DNA of 64,000 nt from Nostoc sp. TH1S01 (GCA_018993265.1 JAGKSW010000011.1:1-64000); one strand, 5' to 3'; counted from the first letter of the stretch, positions 19,425-27,786 are shown. Numbers and translations: made by a program. Notes: generated by a model from the sequence alone, not told the origin.

Positions 19425-19789
19425 AGGATGTTTGAAAAGTATTGGGCGAATAGAATGAGACTGTTGGTCAATTAACGATGGGTTAGACCCATCACCCCTA
19501 AAACCTTGATTTAGCGTTGCTTTCCCACCCAGCAATAAATTGTGGGCTAATAGCTCAAGTGCGTTGAAACGCACTGAATTTCAAGAAATTAAGAGGGATT
19601 GAGGCTGAGGGGTTAGACCCCCTATCAATTCGCCAACAGACTCATAGAATTCGCTACTACACAAGCAAAGTCCACCTGCGTGGACTAACACAAAATCAAG
19701 ATTTTCAAACCCACGTAGGTGGGTTTCGTCTGTGTCGCCGCGATTTCCAATCGCCCGGTGAGTAATAATTTAGACTTTTCAAACAACCT
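19425..19789. mobile_element. 365-bp MITE-like element
   Basis: The ends AGGATGTTTGAAAAGT (19425-19440) and, inverted, AGGTTGTTTGAAAAGT (19774-19789) match at 15 of 16 bases and look like IS ends common in Nostoc-type genomes. TAAG occurs close to both ends and may be a remnant of the target duplication. The inside has no transposase frame. It contains self-complementary blocks (ATGGGTTAGACCCAT, GGGGTTAGACCCC) and a known-type dispersed repeat. Class is inferred. Confidence 0.6.
19655..19757. repeat. Dispersed cyanobacterial repeat with paired hairpins
   Basis: AGTCCACCTGCGTGGACT and AAACCCACGTAGGTGGGTTT are two consecutive near-perfect palindromes, followed by TCGTCTGTGTCGCCGCGA. From general knowledge this double-hairpin unit recurs in Nostocales genomes. 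It lies inside the MITE-like element. Confidence 0.65.
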
Positions 19790-19915
19790 GTAAGAGTAAA
19801 AAATCAAATCTCAATACCTGTTTTTGCCTTTGACCAATACTTTGTTCTTCTCCCTAGTCAAATGGCGTAAGCTTTGCTGGATTTATGGTGTTGATGTTTT
19901 CCCAATAAATATTCT

Positions 19916-20827
19916 TCAAACTAGGGCTGATTGTATTTGCTCAGAAACATGATTTTCCACCAACTTGACTAACTCAGGTAGCAAACTTAAATCGCGGGGT
20001 CGCTTCAGACGATAGATAGTGTGTTCTTTAGCAAGAGCGGTACATTGTAGTAAGTGTGACGTACCACCACACTGATATAAGGTTGTAGGACGTGAGTGCT
20101 GCACAAGTTCCATAACTGAGTCTCTAGGATTCAAAGGCTCTATGCCAAACTCTGGATCGTCAGCCAGCACGTAAATCCGGTGGATGGGTAACGGTGTTTG
20201 TGAAAAGTTCTGAGTAAAGCGATAGCCTCTTTTTTCATCTTCTGGGTGCAGCAACACAAGAGATTCATAATCATATCCCAGTGCCGCAGCAGTTTCCCGA
20301 CTCAGTTTCATTTGCGGAAACCCAGGAGTAATTGTAACTGGTTTGGAACTTAATGCGACAGGGGCAACATCATCGGTAACAAAGCCATAGCCTTGCGCTA
20401 GAAACGCAGCTGAGGTTGAAGATTTTCCTTGACCTGATACTCCCAAAAAAGCAACTGCACCGCCATGAATATTGACTACACTGCCATGTAATACCAACAG
20501 TCCTCGCTGATACAGCAAAGTTGCCATCACAGTTCCAACCAAATAGAAGCGAATCAGTAGGTCAGAGGCATTTTGTGCGGGAACCACTACAATCTTGTTT
20601 CCACTCTGCACTAGAAAAACTGCCACTTCTTTGATGTAAACAATCGATTCTTCAAGAGAGATTTTGAGACCCCAAGGGTAGTTGAGTGCTTCTTCTGGCA
20701 AATAATCAATTGCTGTGTGGTCGTTGTCTAGATGAACGGTGACATCACATCCTCTTTGACCTGGAATGAATTCTGGTATAGGTATCTCAGACTGGATGCA
20801 AATACCATAGGCTAAGTAAGAAAACAA
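19916..20827 (-). CDS. HPr kinase-like protein of a lasso-type RiPP locus
   Basis: A 303-residue protein related to the C-terminal domain of HPr kinase. Key features are LVLHGSVVNIHGGAVAF, the Walker A loop GVSGQGKSS (129-137) and YGFVTDDVAPV (D152, D153). In paeninodin-type lasso clusters, homologues phosphorylate the C-terminal serine of the precursor; here the neighbouring precursor also ends in Ser, which supports the same role. It begins with TTG, preceded by AAGGAAATTTAAC. It lies downstream of the precursor gene and directly upstream of the broken exporter. Kinase activity itself is inferred. Confidence 0.8.
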   Translation of the reverse strand: MFSYLAYGICIQSEIPIPEFIPGQRGCDVTVHLDNDHTAIDYLPEEALNYPWGLKISLEESIVYIKEVAVFLVQSGNKIVVVPAQNASDLLIRFYLVGTVMATLLYQRGLLVLHGSVVNIHGGAVAFLGVSGQGKSSTSAAFLAQGYGFVTDDVAPVALSSKPVTITPGFPQMKLSRETAAALGYDYESLVLLHPEDEKRGYRFTQNFSQTPLPIHRIYVLADDPEFGIEPLNPRDSVMELVQHSRPTTLYQCGGTSHLLQCTALAKEHTIYRLKRPRDLSLLPELVKLVENHVSEQIQSALV

Positions 20828-21027
20828 GTTAAATTTCCTTTATTTAATAGTGTGTTTGGTATTCAGAGCAAGAGTAGCTAATTTGCAAAAACAATCAGAT
20901 AGATGGCTGAGAGCTTCAAAATCCTGCATCTCTAAAGAATGTTAATTTGTTGCCAATATTTTTTGAATTACTAATATTAAGTAAGATAATTAGAAAATAG
21001 CCAGTTGTTAATTGGTACTTTTGGTAA

Positions 21028-21099
21028 GAAGAAATATTAACTTTATTAACTTTTATTTAGTTTGAAGAAATATTAACTTTATTAACTTTTATTTAGTTT
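21028..21099. repeat. Perfect 36-bp tandem duplication
   Basis: The unit starting GAAGAAATATTAACTTTA occupies 21028-21063 and is repeated without change at 21064-21099. Perfect identity points to a recent duplication by slippage. Confidence 0.9.
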
Positions 21100-21179
21100 A
21101 TAAAACCTAAAAAATCAAATGCCCAGTCATGCCAATAATTTAGAAATCAGATTTGATTCCTGAAAACATCTAAGTAAAA

Positions 21180-21258
21180 GTAGGGTGTATTCAGCTTGAG
21201 CCATAACGCACTAAAAGCTTTAGTTTAGGTGTGTTAAGCTGACGCTCACACACCCTAC
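21180..21258. repeat. Dispersed inverted repeat (GTAGGGTGT type)
   Basis: GTAGGGTGT and ACACCCTAC form the ends, with inner CAGCTT/AAGCTG and TTAGTTTAGG words. It resembles the GTTAGGCG hairpins at 57375 and 63367. Confidence 0.6.
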
Positions 21259-21410
21259 ATGTATTTCAAAAATCAAATATGATTGCTATGGGTGAATAGC
21301 TCTGAGATAAGTCAAAGTTTTCGCTGTAACTAGTTTATAGAGTCCAGGCTGTAAACCAGTCATAGCAATGTCTGTGTCTTAACTTAGTACTATTCTACAG
21401 ATAGGTAGTT

Positions 21411-21566
21411 TTAGCTACCAACTGGTACAATGCCGCCTCCAATAGGAGTAAGATCCACTTGTACGTTCAGAGCATCGCTTGAGCCGAGTTGTTTTACCCG
21501 TCCCTGAGTCAAGGTTTCAACGGCACCGTATACTGTCAACTCTGGTGTATTCCAAGATTTCTTCAT
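21411..21566 (-). CDS. Lasso-type RiPP precursor peptide (A)
   Basis: A 51-residue precursor. The leader WNTPELTVYGAVETLT (5-20) fits the family recognition pattern Y/W-xx-P-x-L-xxx-G-x4-LT bound by B1 proteins, with Thr20 expected at -2 of the core. The core would then begin Gly22 (GRVKQLGSSD) and its first acidic residue, Asp31, is at +10, not +7 to +9 as in known lasso peptides. The tail is rich in Gly, Val and Pro and ends in Ser51. The start at 21566 is chosen because AGGAG (21576-21580) lies nine bases upstream; an in-frame upstream start would add 13 residues. The family assignment is firm, the final product is not. Confidence 0.85.
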   Translation of the reverse strand: MKKSWNTPELTVYGAVETLTQGRVKQLGSSDALNVQVDLTPIGGGIVPVGS

Positions 21567-21784
21567 TTTTTCATTCTCCTTGTATGGGATTAATTCTTCA
21601 GACAAGCTGAAGGCATTTAACTGTGGTTTAAATGCTTAAATAATAATTCCTATATATTGAGACCCAGGCTAATGCCAAATAAGCTTTAAGTTAAAAAATT
21701 CCAATAAATAAATTCGGCTAGTTGCCAATAACAACTAAAAAGTTAGTTACCATCAAGCGAACTATATTTATCTGCGGTTAGGTT

Positions 21785-23692
21785 TTACCTAGCAGTAAAA
21801 TTCGACTGACTCAACCAAAGAGCTAAAGTAACTCCAGAAAGTATATGCAAAGAATCCTCTTTACTTTGCGGAAATTGAGAATAGTGATCATAGGCAGCAC
21901 GTAAGAATGGTAGATTCACATAAGGTTCAATAGATTGTGGTTGGTTGATCACATGTTCTACAGTTTCTCTCCAGTCCTCCAAAAAACGCCGTTGAAAGTT
22001 AAAACTAAGGTTCCCTTTGCTGACTCGCTGCTGAATCTTTGGGGGAAGAATATCTGTCATCGCATTGCGGAGAATAGCTCTCGAAAAACCATTACTAAAC
22101 TTTTGATTTGAGGGTAGAGACAGGCAAAATTCCATGAGTCGCCGATCGAAAAATGGATAGCGCCCTTCTAGGGAATATTTTGCAGTTGTCTTATCAGTCA
22201 TCTCTAAGATGTAAGGATATTGACCAGTAGTTAGACTTTGCCAGTGTTGTTGCTTGCTAGTCAAAGTTAAAGCTGGCTGGTGACTCAGGAGTTTTTGAGT
22301 ATGTTCTGCTAACTTGATTCGCTGGGCAAAAGCTGGGTTAATCAGCTGACTATTTACATTTGTTTTCCTCCCGTACTTCAGTAATCCTTGCCCTAATTGC
22401 CTAGCAGGTTCTATTAATACAGGACTAACGCAATTTGCCCAAAACAATTGACGACGTGATACTCGAAATCTTCGCCCTGTAGCCGTGATTTCCTGCATCA
22501 GAGTCAGCCAACGGCCTGTATAGAATAGCTCTGTCAAATAAAGCCATCCGTGGCAAACTGTACTGTCACCGTCCACACCGTCCAAGAAAACTCGAACGTT
22601 ATTTTGATGAGCGCATTCATACATTCCCTGATGAATGTACAAATTGGGAGCTAAAATCGGTTCTTCTTCCCGCCAAAGAAGGTCAATTAAAGGAGTCAGC
22701 AGGTCAGCACGCACATCATGAGCCTGAAATCCTCCCAGAGTTTTGACTGCATCCATATAGGGACGCTCATCAATCCAGCGCCGATCCGACTCTGGCAGAG
22801 TCGGAAAAATCGCTGAGAAAGTATGCAGCTGTTGATTCCCCGATTTAGCCAGTAGCTGGCGTGCTGTACAGGCTATTGATGAAGAATCTAATCCTCCACT
22901 TAACGTTGAGCCAATGGGGAAGGCACTCCGCAGACGACAGCGCACTGCTTCTGTGAAAACTTCCCGAAACGCTTCAGTATACTCCTGATCGGAATTCAGG
23001 CGCAGTTCGCGCTTGGGGTCTAGCGCCCAATAAGATTGCATCTGCATCTTTTGGGTGCTCCTAATTGTTAAATAATGCGCCGCAGGTAATCGGAATATTT
23101 CTTGATAGAAAGTAGTCTCCTGATCTTCCAACAACCCTTCTATATAATATGCAACTTGAAGTTCATTCAATTGGCGCGGCACTTCTTTGATGCTGAAAAG
23201 AGCTTTGATTTCTGAGGCGAAAACAAAAACTCGATTTGAGCAATAGTAGTAGAAGGGCTTAACCCCCATGTGGTCTCTGGCACAAAAGAGCTTTTGCTGC
23301 CGTTCATCCCAGATAGCAAAGGCAAAGTCACCTATTAATTTCTCTGGACATCGCTCACCCCACTTTTCGTAAGCAGCTAAAATTAGCTGGCTATCTGTAA
23401 TTTTCTCGGCTGGGTGGTCAGTAAGACTAAGCGCAGAGATGAGTTCATCTCGGTTATCAATTCGAGCATCGGCCGTGATCACCAAATTACCTGTTCGGTC
23501 AACTAGGGGTAGTTTCTCTAGCAAAGATTCTGGTGTAGTCCACAACATTCGATGTCCGAGACCAACAGACCCGCCGTACCAAACATCGGCTCCATCTGGC
23601 CCCCGATGAGCCAGAATGTCCACCATTTGCCGGATACTTTCTGGCTCTACTGGTCTAGCATCAAGGTAGTAAATACCTAAAATACCACTCAT
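21785..23692 (-). CDS. Asparagine synthetase-like lasso cyclase (C)
   Basis: A 635-residue homologue of AsnB. In lasso biosynthesis this protein adenylates an Asp or Glu side chain and closes the macrolactam. The N-terminal glutaminase-like domain keeps LAHRGPDG (28-34) but starts Met-Ser-Gly, without the catalytic Cys2 of true asparagine synthetases, so glutamine hydrolysis is not expected. The synthetase domain has the PP-loop SGGLDSSS (265-272) and the later YPFFDRRLMEF and SKGNLSF segments. Its start overlaps the end of B2 by 4 bp. Absence of Cys2 plus the neighbours argues for cyclase rather than AsnB. Confidence 0.9.
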   Translation of the reverse strand: MSGILGIYYLDARPVEPESIRQMVDILAHRGPDGADVWYGGSVGLGHRMLWTTPESLLEKLPLVDRTGNLVITADARIDNRDELISALSLTDHPAEKITDSQLILAAYEKWGERCPEKLIGDFAFAIWDERQQKLFCARDHMGVKPFYYYCSNRVFVFASEIKALFSIKEVPRQLNELQVAYYIEGLLEDQETTFYQEIFRLPAAHYLTIRSTQKMQMQSYWALDPKRELRLNSDQEYTEAFREVFTEAVRCRLRSAFPIGSTLSGGLDSSSIACTARQLLAKSGNQQLHTFSAIFPTLPESDRRWIDERPYMDAVKTLGGFQAHDVRADLLTPLIDLLWREEEPILAPNLYIHQGMYECAHQNNVRVFLDGVDGDSTVCHGWLYLTELFYTGRWLTLMQEITATGRRFRVSRRQLFWANCVSPVLIEPARQLGQGLLKYGRKTNVNSQLINPAFAQRIKLAEHTQKLLSHQPALTLTSKQQHWQSLTTGQYPYILEMTDKTTAKYSLEGRYPFFDRRLMEFCLSLPSNQKFSNGFSRAILRNAMTDILPPKIQQRVSKGNLSFNFQRRFLEDWRETVEHVINQPQSIEPYVNLPFLRAAYDHYSQFPQSKEDSLHILSGVTLALWLSQSNFTAR

Positions 23693-24138
23693 AGTCTTTC
23701 GGCTCCTTCAACAGGTGGCAATGGAGTAAAGCTGGAAAGGTCTCTGAGATAACCAATTACTACCTTTCCTTGACTTTCGACCCACGCATGAGCTTCTAGC
23801 TCACCTCCCTCTTTCTTAGCAACGCCAATTCTGAGTTCGGGGGAGTAGCCATACCTCTTCATGAGTACTTGTGTTGTGAAAGCACGGGCCAGACACTTGA
23901 CACCACCAGGCATATAACGACTACTCAAATCTACTGCTTTGACAATTTTGTCTAAATCAGTTCGGTCTACTGGTTGAGGCTTTACCCTTACTTGGCTAAT
24001 TGCAGATAATATTTGCCATAAGCGTTTAAAAGGTAACAACCACAAACCTAATCTGACCAATGTGAGCAAAATAAATGTACTGATCAATAGGTGGCGATCG
24101 CTGTGTGTAAGATTAAGAAACTTACGCAACCGCTTCAT
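23689..24138 (-). CDS. Lasso leader peptidase (B2), transglutaminase-like
   Basis: A 149-residue protein of the transglutaminase-core family (PF13471 type) that cleaves the leader from the precursor. A hydrophobic N-terminal stretch (17-37) is followed by the catalytic domain: Cys82 in GGVKCLARAF, His117 in LEAHAWVE and Asp133 in GYLRDLSSF form the expected triad. Its start overlaps the end of B1 by 17 bp and its stop overlaps the start of C by 4 bp, so translation is coupled. The sequence around its start (RBS and MKRLRKFL) is repeated at two other places in the locus. Confidence 0.9.
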   Translation of the reverse strand: MKRLRKFLNLTHSDRHLLISTFILLTLVRLGLWLLPFKRLWQILSAISQVRVKPQPVDRTDLDKIVKAVDLSSRYMPGGVKCLARAFTTQVLMKRYGYSPELRIGVAKKEGGELEAHAWVESQGKVVIGYLRDLSSFTPLPPVEGAERL

Positions 24139-24412
24139 CGCTAACCTCGATTAATCCTTCAGTCTCCAGTTTTTGGAGTATTGCCAACACTTCGCGATCG
24201 CACTGCTCTGGCTCAACTTCATATTCTACTAAAAGAGCATCCTGAATTTCACTGATAGTCCTTGGCTGCTGAATCAGATTCCAGATGCTAGCACCCACAG
24301 TATTTAGTCCGTAATAAGTCCCAGACTTAAGGTTGAGAATAACGGCCTCTCCTGCTAAATCAGACGATGTTTGTTCTTTTACCGCTACTACTCTTGAATG
24401 CCCTGTAACCAT
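24122..24412 (-). CDS. PqqD-like leader recognition protein (B1)
   Basis: A 96-residue PqqD-family protein, the RiPP recognition element that binds the leader and presents it to the peptidase. The winged-helix fold is visible as AVILNLKSGTYYGLNTVGA, then SIWNLIQQPRTISEIQDAL, then the helical end VLAILQKLETEGLIEV. It is the first intact gene of the minus-strand RiPP operon and overlaps B2. Length and order B1-B2 are typical for split lasso B proteins. Confidence 0.9.
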   Translation of the reverse strand: MVTGHSRVVAVKEQTSSDLAGEAVILNLKSGTYYGLNTVGASIWNLIQQPRTISEIQDALLVEYEVEPEQCDREVLAILQKLETEGLIEVSDEAVA

Positions 24413-24438
24413 ACGCTACAAACTCTTGGTAATAAATA

Positions 24439-24561
24439 TTAAAAAATTTCGCTGACACTATTAAGTAAGGCTTTAACTAAAATCCAGCGAACAATAGGAG
24501 TTAAGTTTAAAGACTTACGCAACTGTTGTATGAACTTACCAAACAAAAGACAAATCTGCAT
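24439..24561 (-). pseudogene. Short B2-like N-terminal remnant or micro-ORF
   Basis: A 40-codon frame just upstream of B1 contains IQQLRKSLNLTPIVRWILVK, similar to the B2 start MKRLRKFLNLTHSDRHLLIS. The DNA words TTGCGTAAGT and TTAAACTTA match the B2 start region too. It ends in TAA before B1. It is probably the stump of a duplicated B2 gene; a functional small leader peptide is less likely but not excluded. Confidence 0.4.
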
Positions 24562-25203
24562 TTCAGCTATTTTTGGCTAAATTACAGCTTTAAAACAGCT
24601 TGAAGCTTGTTTTTTTAATTTTTACTTTTGTTAATTTAATCTAAATATTTATTTATCACTATTTCTATTTCAGGCTGATGCCCGACAAATATCTTTATAT
24701 AATCTTCAAAATTTGAATTTAAGTAAAATATAATACGAAGTTAAATTTTACATAAACTAAACTTTAACCTCTACATATAAATATTTATTACACTAATGTA
24801 ATGATGTAATCCTTGATGAAATTTCGTTGCTTTATTAGCAAAAACGCGTTTCTTACTGGCGCTATCAATCATTATGTGATATGGCTTGTTACCCTAAATA
24901 GATAATTAAATTTTATTAGTATAAGCCAACGATATTTTTACGTAAGCAAAAATCAAGTTCATAAAAGCTTAATAAAGTGTTATTAAGCATAACAATAAGG
25001 TAATAATATACATTAACAAAACTTAATCTCATTGCCAACGGAAGTATAAACATTGTCTGTTAATACCTGTATGGACGTGAAAGGGTATAGGGTGTAAGGA
25101 TTTTGAATACCTATAACCATATACCCTTTGTATTTTGTTAATGGAAATCTATGATGATCGTCTTTTGAGCTATGTTAAGTATATTTGCAGAGGAAAGCCC
25201 AGA
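24562..25203. other. Gap upstream of the RiPP operon
   Basis: A+T-rich, no gene visible. AAAGGGTATA (near 25080) and TATACCCTTT (near 25120) form an inverted repeat with a long loop that may terminate the thioesterase transcript. The RiPP operon promoter must lie here or in the adjoining 100 bases, but I could not identify it. Confidence 0.35.
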
Positions 25204-25701
25204 TTAATTACCATGTAATGCAGAAACTTTAGCCAGTGCATCCTTAACATTTGCAGGTAGCTGACGCATAATCTTACCTCTTTCTCGATCTAATGCTACT
25301 AAGGTCACTTTAGCGGTGACATATAATTGCTGTCCATCAACAGAAACAATTGCATAATCCCAGTTAATCCGAACACCAGTCACTTCCGTCATCCGAGTTT
25401 TAACTACAGCTTGCATACCCAATTGAATTGAGCGGTGATAGCGCACTGAAAGTTCCACAACTGGTAAATCACAGCCTAGTGCTACTAAATCAGCGAATTC
25501 AATCCCGATAGAGCGCAAACACTCTACCCGCGCTTCTTCCATCCAAGTCAGATAAGTACCATGCCAGACAATACCTGCATAGTCAGTATGATGGGGTTGC
25601 ACTCTAATCGGATATTCAAACCAACTCTCAAAAGCACGACTATCTGTAACTTCAATAGCATCGGTTGGTGGTAGTGCTGGGTTTGGTTGTGATTCAGACA
25701 T
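25204..25701 (-). CDS. Acyl-CoA thioesterase, 4HBT hotdog family
   Basis: A 165-residue hotdog-fold thioesterase. The signature RVQPHHTDYAGIVWHGTYL, with the D-x-x-G-x-V-x-x-x-x-Y/H pattern, marks the YbgC/4-hydroxybenzoyl-CoA thioesterase group, with the Asp of HTDYAG as the catalytic residue. WMEEARVECLRSIGI and a C-terminal ALDRERGKIMRQLP follow. About 30 polar residues precede the domain. The natural acyl-CoA is not evident, and it differs from the motif I would expect for the naphthoquinone-pathway enzyme. It is a single gene. Confidence 0.85.
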   Translation of the reverse strand: MSESQPNPALPPTDAIEVTDSRAFESWFEYPIRVQPHHTDYAGIVWHGTYLTWMEEARVECLRSIGIEFADLVALGCDLPVVELSVRYHRSIQLGMQAVVKTRMTEVTGVRINWDYAIVSVDGQQLYVTAKVTLVALDRERGKIMRQLPANVKDALAKVSALHGN

Positions 25702-26187
25702 TTTCCAGTGTGTGACTAACTACGGTTTTCCACCTCTGGAATATCACAAAAATGCGACATCTACGCCAAAAGACTGCCAAAATCATCTTGCGATCGCCCA
25801 GCATAATTTGAATCACCATCAGCCACAATATATCTCAGTGGCCTAAGCCCGATATCACAGATGCAGCAGCCAACAATTAAATAATATTAAACTCACCTAG
25901 AACAATGACATCACCAATATTTCTTGCTTGATCAAGTCGCAATCTTGTTCAATCACTATCGCAGATGCACAAAATCTGAAAAATTGTTTCTATCTTAGTT
26001 TATAGACACCAGACATTTCACAACCTAGCCATTCACCAATCTATATAAGGTAATGGTGAATAGGTAATGGGGGATGAATAACCCTACCACAATTACCAAT
26101 TACCAATTACCGATTACCAGTGAGCATTGTTAATGAGCAATTTATTCTCCGAGTTTGTTTGAAAAAAACCATCAGATCCAGGAATCC
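25702..26187. other. Gap with TACCAAT heptamer repeats
   Basis: No gene visible. Heptamer words TACCAAT/TACCGAT repeat in tandem at about 26090-26120, and GGTAATGG-type words precede them near 26045, giving a potential long inverted repeat between the two orientations. Confidence 0.5.
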
Positions 26188-26532
26188 TTAACTCTTTTTG
26201 GCTAAGGCCTTAGCACTTGCATAAGCTGGTGCAGACTGCTTCACAAGATTTGCCAGTTCTTGTAACTGGTTAATTGCTTCTGCTCCTTCTAACTTCATTA
26301 ATTCACGGTCATCCCGCATTTCTGTCCAAGTAATTCCATAATCGGATACTAAAAATCGAATCAGGTGGTTATTTCCCAGGCTCACCATAAACGAAGCACT
26401 ATTCATTTGATCGCCACAGGTATAACAAGACGCAGGATAACCGCGTCGTTCTAGTACAATTGCCAAGGCTTGTAGGTTCATTACCAAGTCTTGAACGAAT
26501 TGTCGATGTTGATGCGCTAGTCTTAGAAACAC
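26188..26532 (-). CDS. DUF1815 family protein
   Basis: A 114-residue protein of the cyanobacteria-specific DUF1815 family; function unknown. It starts with MFLRLAHQHRQFVQDLVMNL and has a Cys pair in SCYTCGDQ (C56, C59). The highly conserved FMVSLGNNHLIRFLVSDYGI block and a charged helical C-terminus (LQELANLVKQSAP) follow. No signal peptide or membrane segment. It is flanked by long gaps on both sides, so it is a single transcription unit. Confidence 0.8.
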   Translation of the reverse strand: MFLRLAHQHRQFVQDLVMNLQALAIVLERRGYPASCYTCGDQMNSASFMVSLGNNHLIRFLVSDYGITWTEMRDDRELMKLEGAEAINQLQELANLVKQSAPAYASAKALAKKS

Positions 26533-27786
26533 GTTATTCCTCCAGACACCACAGTCATTTTAGTTACTTTTATATTTTTTTTAGATTTTCTTACCCACTG
26601 GTATTGTAAACTATTCATTACAATTCCCGGATATATTTGCAGTAGTTAATTAACTACCTAGCTTAGGGTATGAGATAACTGTTAAGTTTGCCGTATCAAA
26701 CTATTCAGTTTGCAAGTTTGATCTTTCAGACAGAACTGCAAAAATTATTATTTCTTCATGTACTTCTGTCATCAAAGATGGTAGCTAACAGCGAACCGCT
26801 TTAAGATTAACCCAAATTTGGTACTAGTCAACCACAGAGAAGCTACGGATATCGTGTTTACCAGCTATGTGTAGCCTAACCCATGAAGGGCAAAAGCTGG
26901 AGTACCCTTTAATGTTCTTTACGGCTTTGATTGCTTGGTAAATTAAGGATATCTCCAATTCTCAGTTTGGTATTACCTCAGTGTTGGGTAATAAATTTTT
27001 ACGCCTCCTAAATAAATCTATGGAGTTTGGTAGAAAAACTTGCAGAGGTTAGATGCTGAGTTGCAGCAACATTAATAGATTTGCAGAAAATTTTGATACA
27101 AAAAGTGTTCTGAGTCACTAAGATAACTTTTTACCCAACTACCTTTAGACTCAACCCAGAGAATAACGAAACTCGGAAATGGTATGTTGCCATTTCGCCA
27201 GGTTTTGATAAACTTCGGAGATTCTCTGAAATCACCTATTGGCACTCAGGTAAAATTTTTATGCAACAGGCGATAACGTTTGCTAAATCTGGAATTACCT
27301 AATCTCGGTCAGAAAACTTATAAATATGGCCTCTAAGTTTAGAACCAAAGATCAAATAAATTATTAACTATACTTATACTCCTTAAACGAGGAGAGATTA
27401 TTTTTACAGAAATTCTGTTAACCCATATTATTTTAGACTTAGGGTTTGTTACTCTAACAATAGTTAGAGATTAATGCAACAAAGCTATGTATAGACAAGG
27501 CAGAAAGCAGGGGGTAAAATTTTTACTATTTTTGGTCTTCAAGCTTTCAAAATGTCCTAATTTATGTGGCTACCACTATATATAGTGAAGTGCTGAGTGC
27601 TGAGTGCTGAGTGCTGAGTAGGAACTAAGTATTTTCATGAGTTTCAGCCACCAACATAGTCCTAACCTATGCTTCGACTGTTATAACTTGAGCAAATCTT
27701 TTTAAGAAAAATTCTATTTTAGAGTGCGATCGCCCGAAATTTTATATTAAAACTTATTTGTATAATTTTATAAACGATTATAAAGT
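26533..27786. other. 1.25-kb gap without a recognisable gene
   Basis: No credible coding frame, tRNA or known RNA was found. A perfect 14-bp palindrome CACTATATATAGTG sits near 27575 and four copies of TGCTGAG at 27589-27620. The middle part (26780-27340) is less A+T-rich than the flanks and could contain an unrecognised RNA or a decayed gene. Confidence 0.35.
27589..27620. repeat. Tandem heptamer repeat (TGCTGAG)4
   Basis: Four perfect consecutive copies of TGCTGAG. The same unit recurs near 49740-49965 and 50955. Confidence 0.9.

Larger units (their letters stand above)
19141..19915 (-). pseudogene. Remnant of an ABC exporter ATPase domain, interrupted
   Basis: Pieces of a nucleotide-binding domain can be read on the minus strand. 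Near 19840 a signature-like SIGQRQKQVL is preceded by a stop. From about 19330 down to 19200 QLIKA, a stop, then ILISHNYSTVTMADRIYV and IEHGRIVES follow: the H-loop and the strand after it. A further stop precedes CSVGGSYAHLVSNS, which resembles the usual C-terminal end of such exporters. A 365-bp inverted-repeat element lies between the signature and the H-loop. Without it the spacing (about 50 codons) is what an intact domain would have. In lasso loci this position belongs to the exporter (D protein). Permease and Walker A are missing. Confidence 0.8.
20828..21410. other. Gap between precursor gene and kinase gene
   Basis: No gene is visible. The gap contains a perfect 36-bp tandem duplication (21028-21099) and a dispersed inverted repeat (21180-21258). 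ATTGCTATG near 21280 has a complement CATAGCAAT near 21360. These structures could serve as attenuators between a highly expressed precursor mRNA and the downstream genes, which is inference. Confidence 0.4.

Noticed and set aside
19326-19574. 82-codon minus-strand frame
   Set aside because: It runs through the MITE end and its hairpins and does not match the ABC transporter frame; it is a chance opening.
21785-23692. Calling the AsnB homologue an ordinary asparagine synthetase
   Set aside because: It lacks the catalytic Cys2 and is translationally coupled to B1 and B2 genes, which points to a lasso-type cyclase.
27589-27620. CRISPR-like array suspected from repeated TGCTGAG
   Set aside because: Units are contiguous heptamers without spacers; these are tandem repeats, and no cas genes are present.
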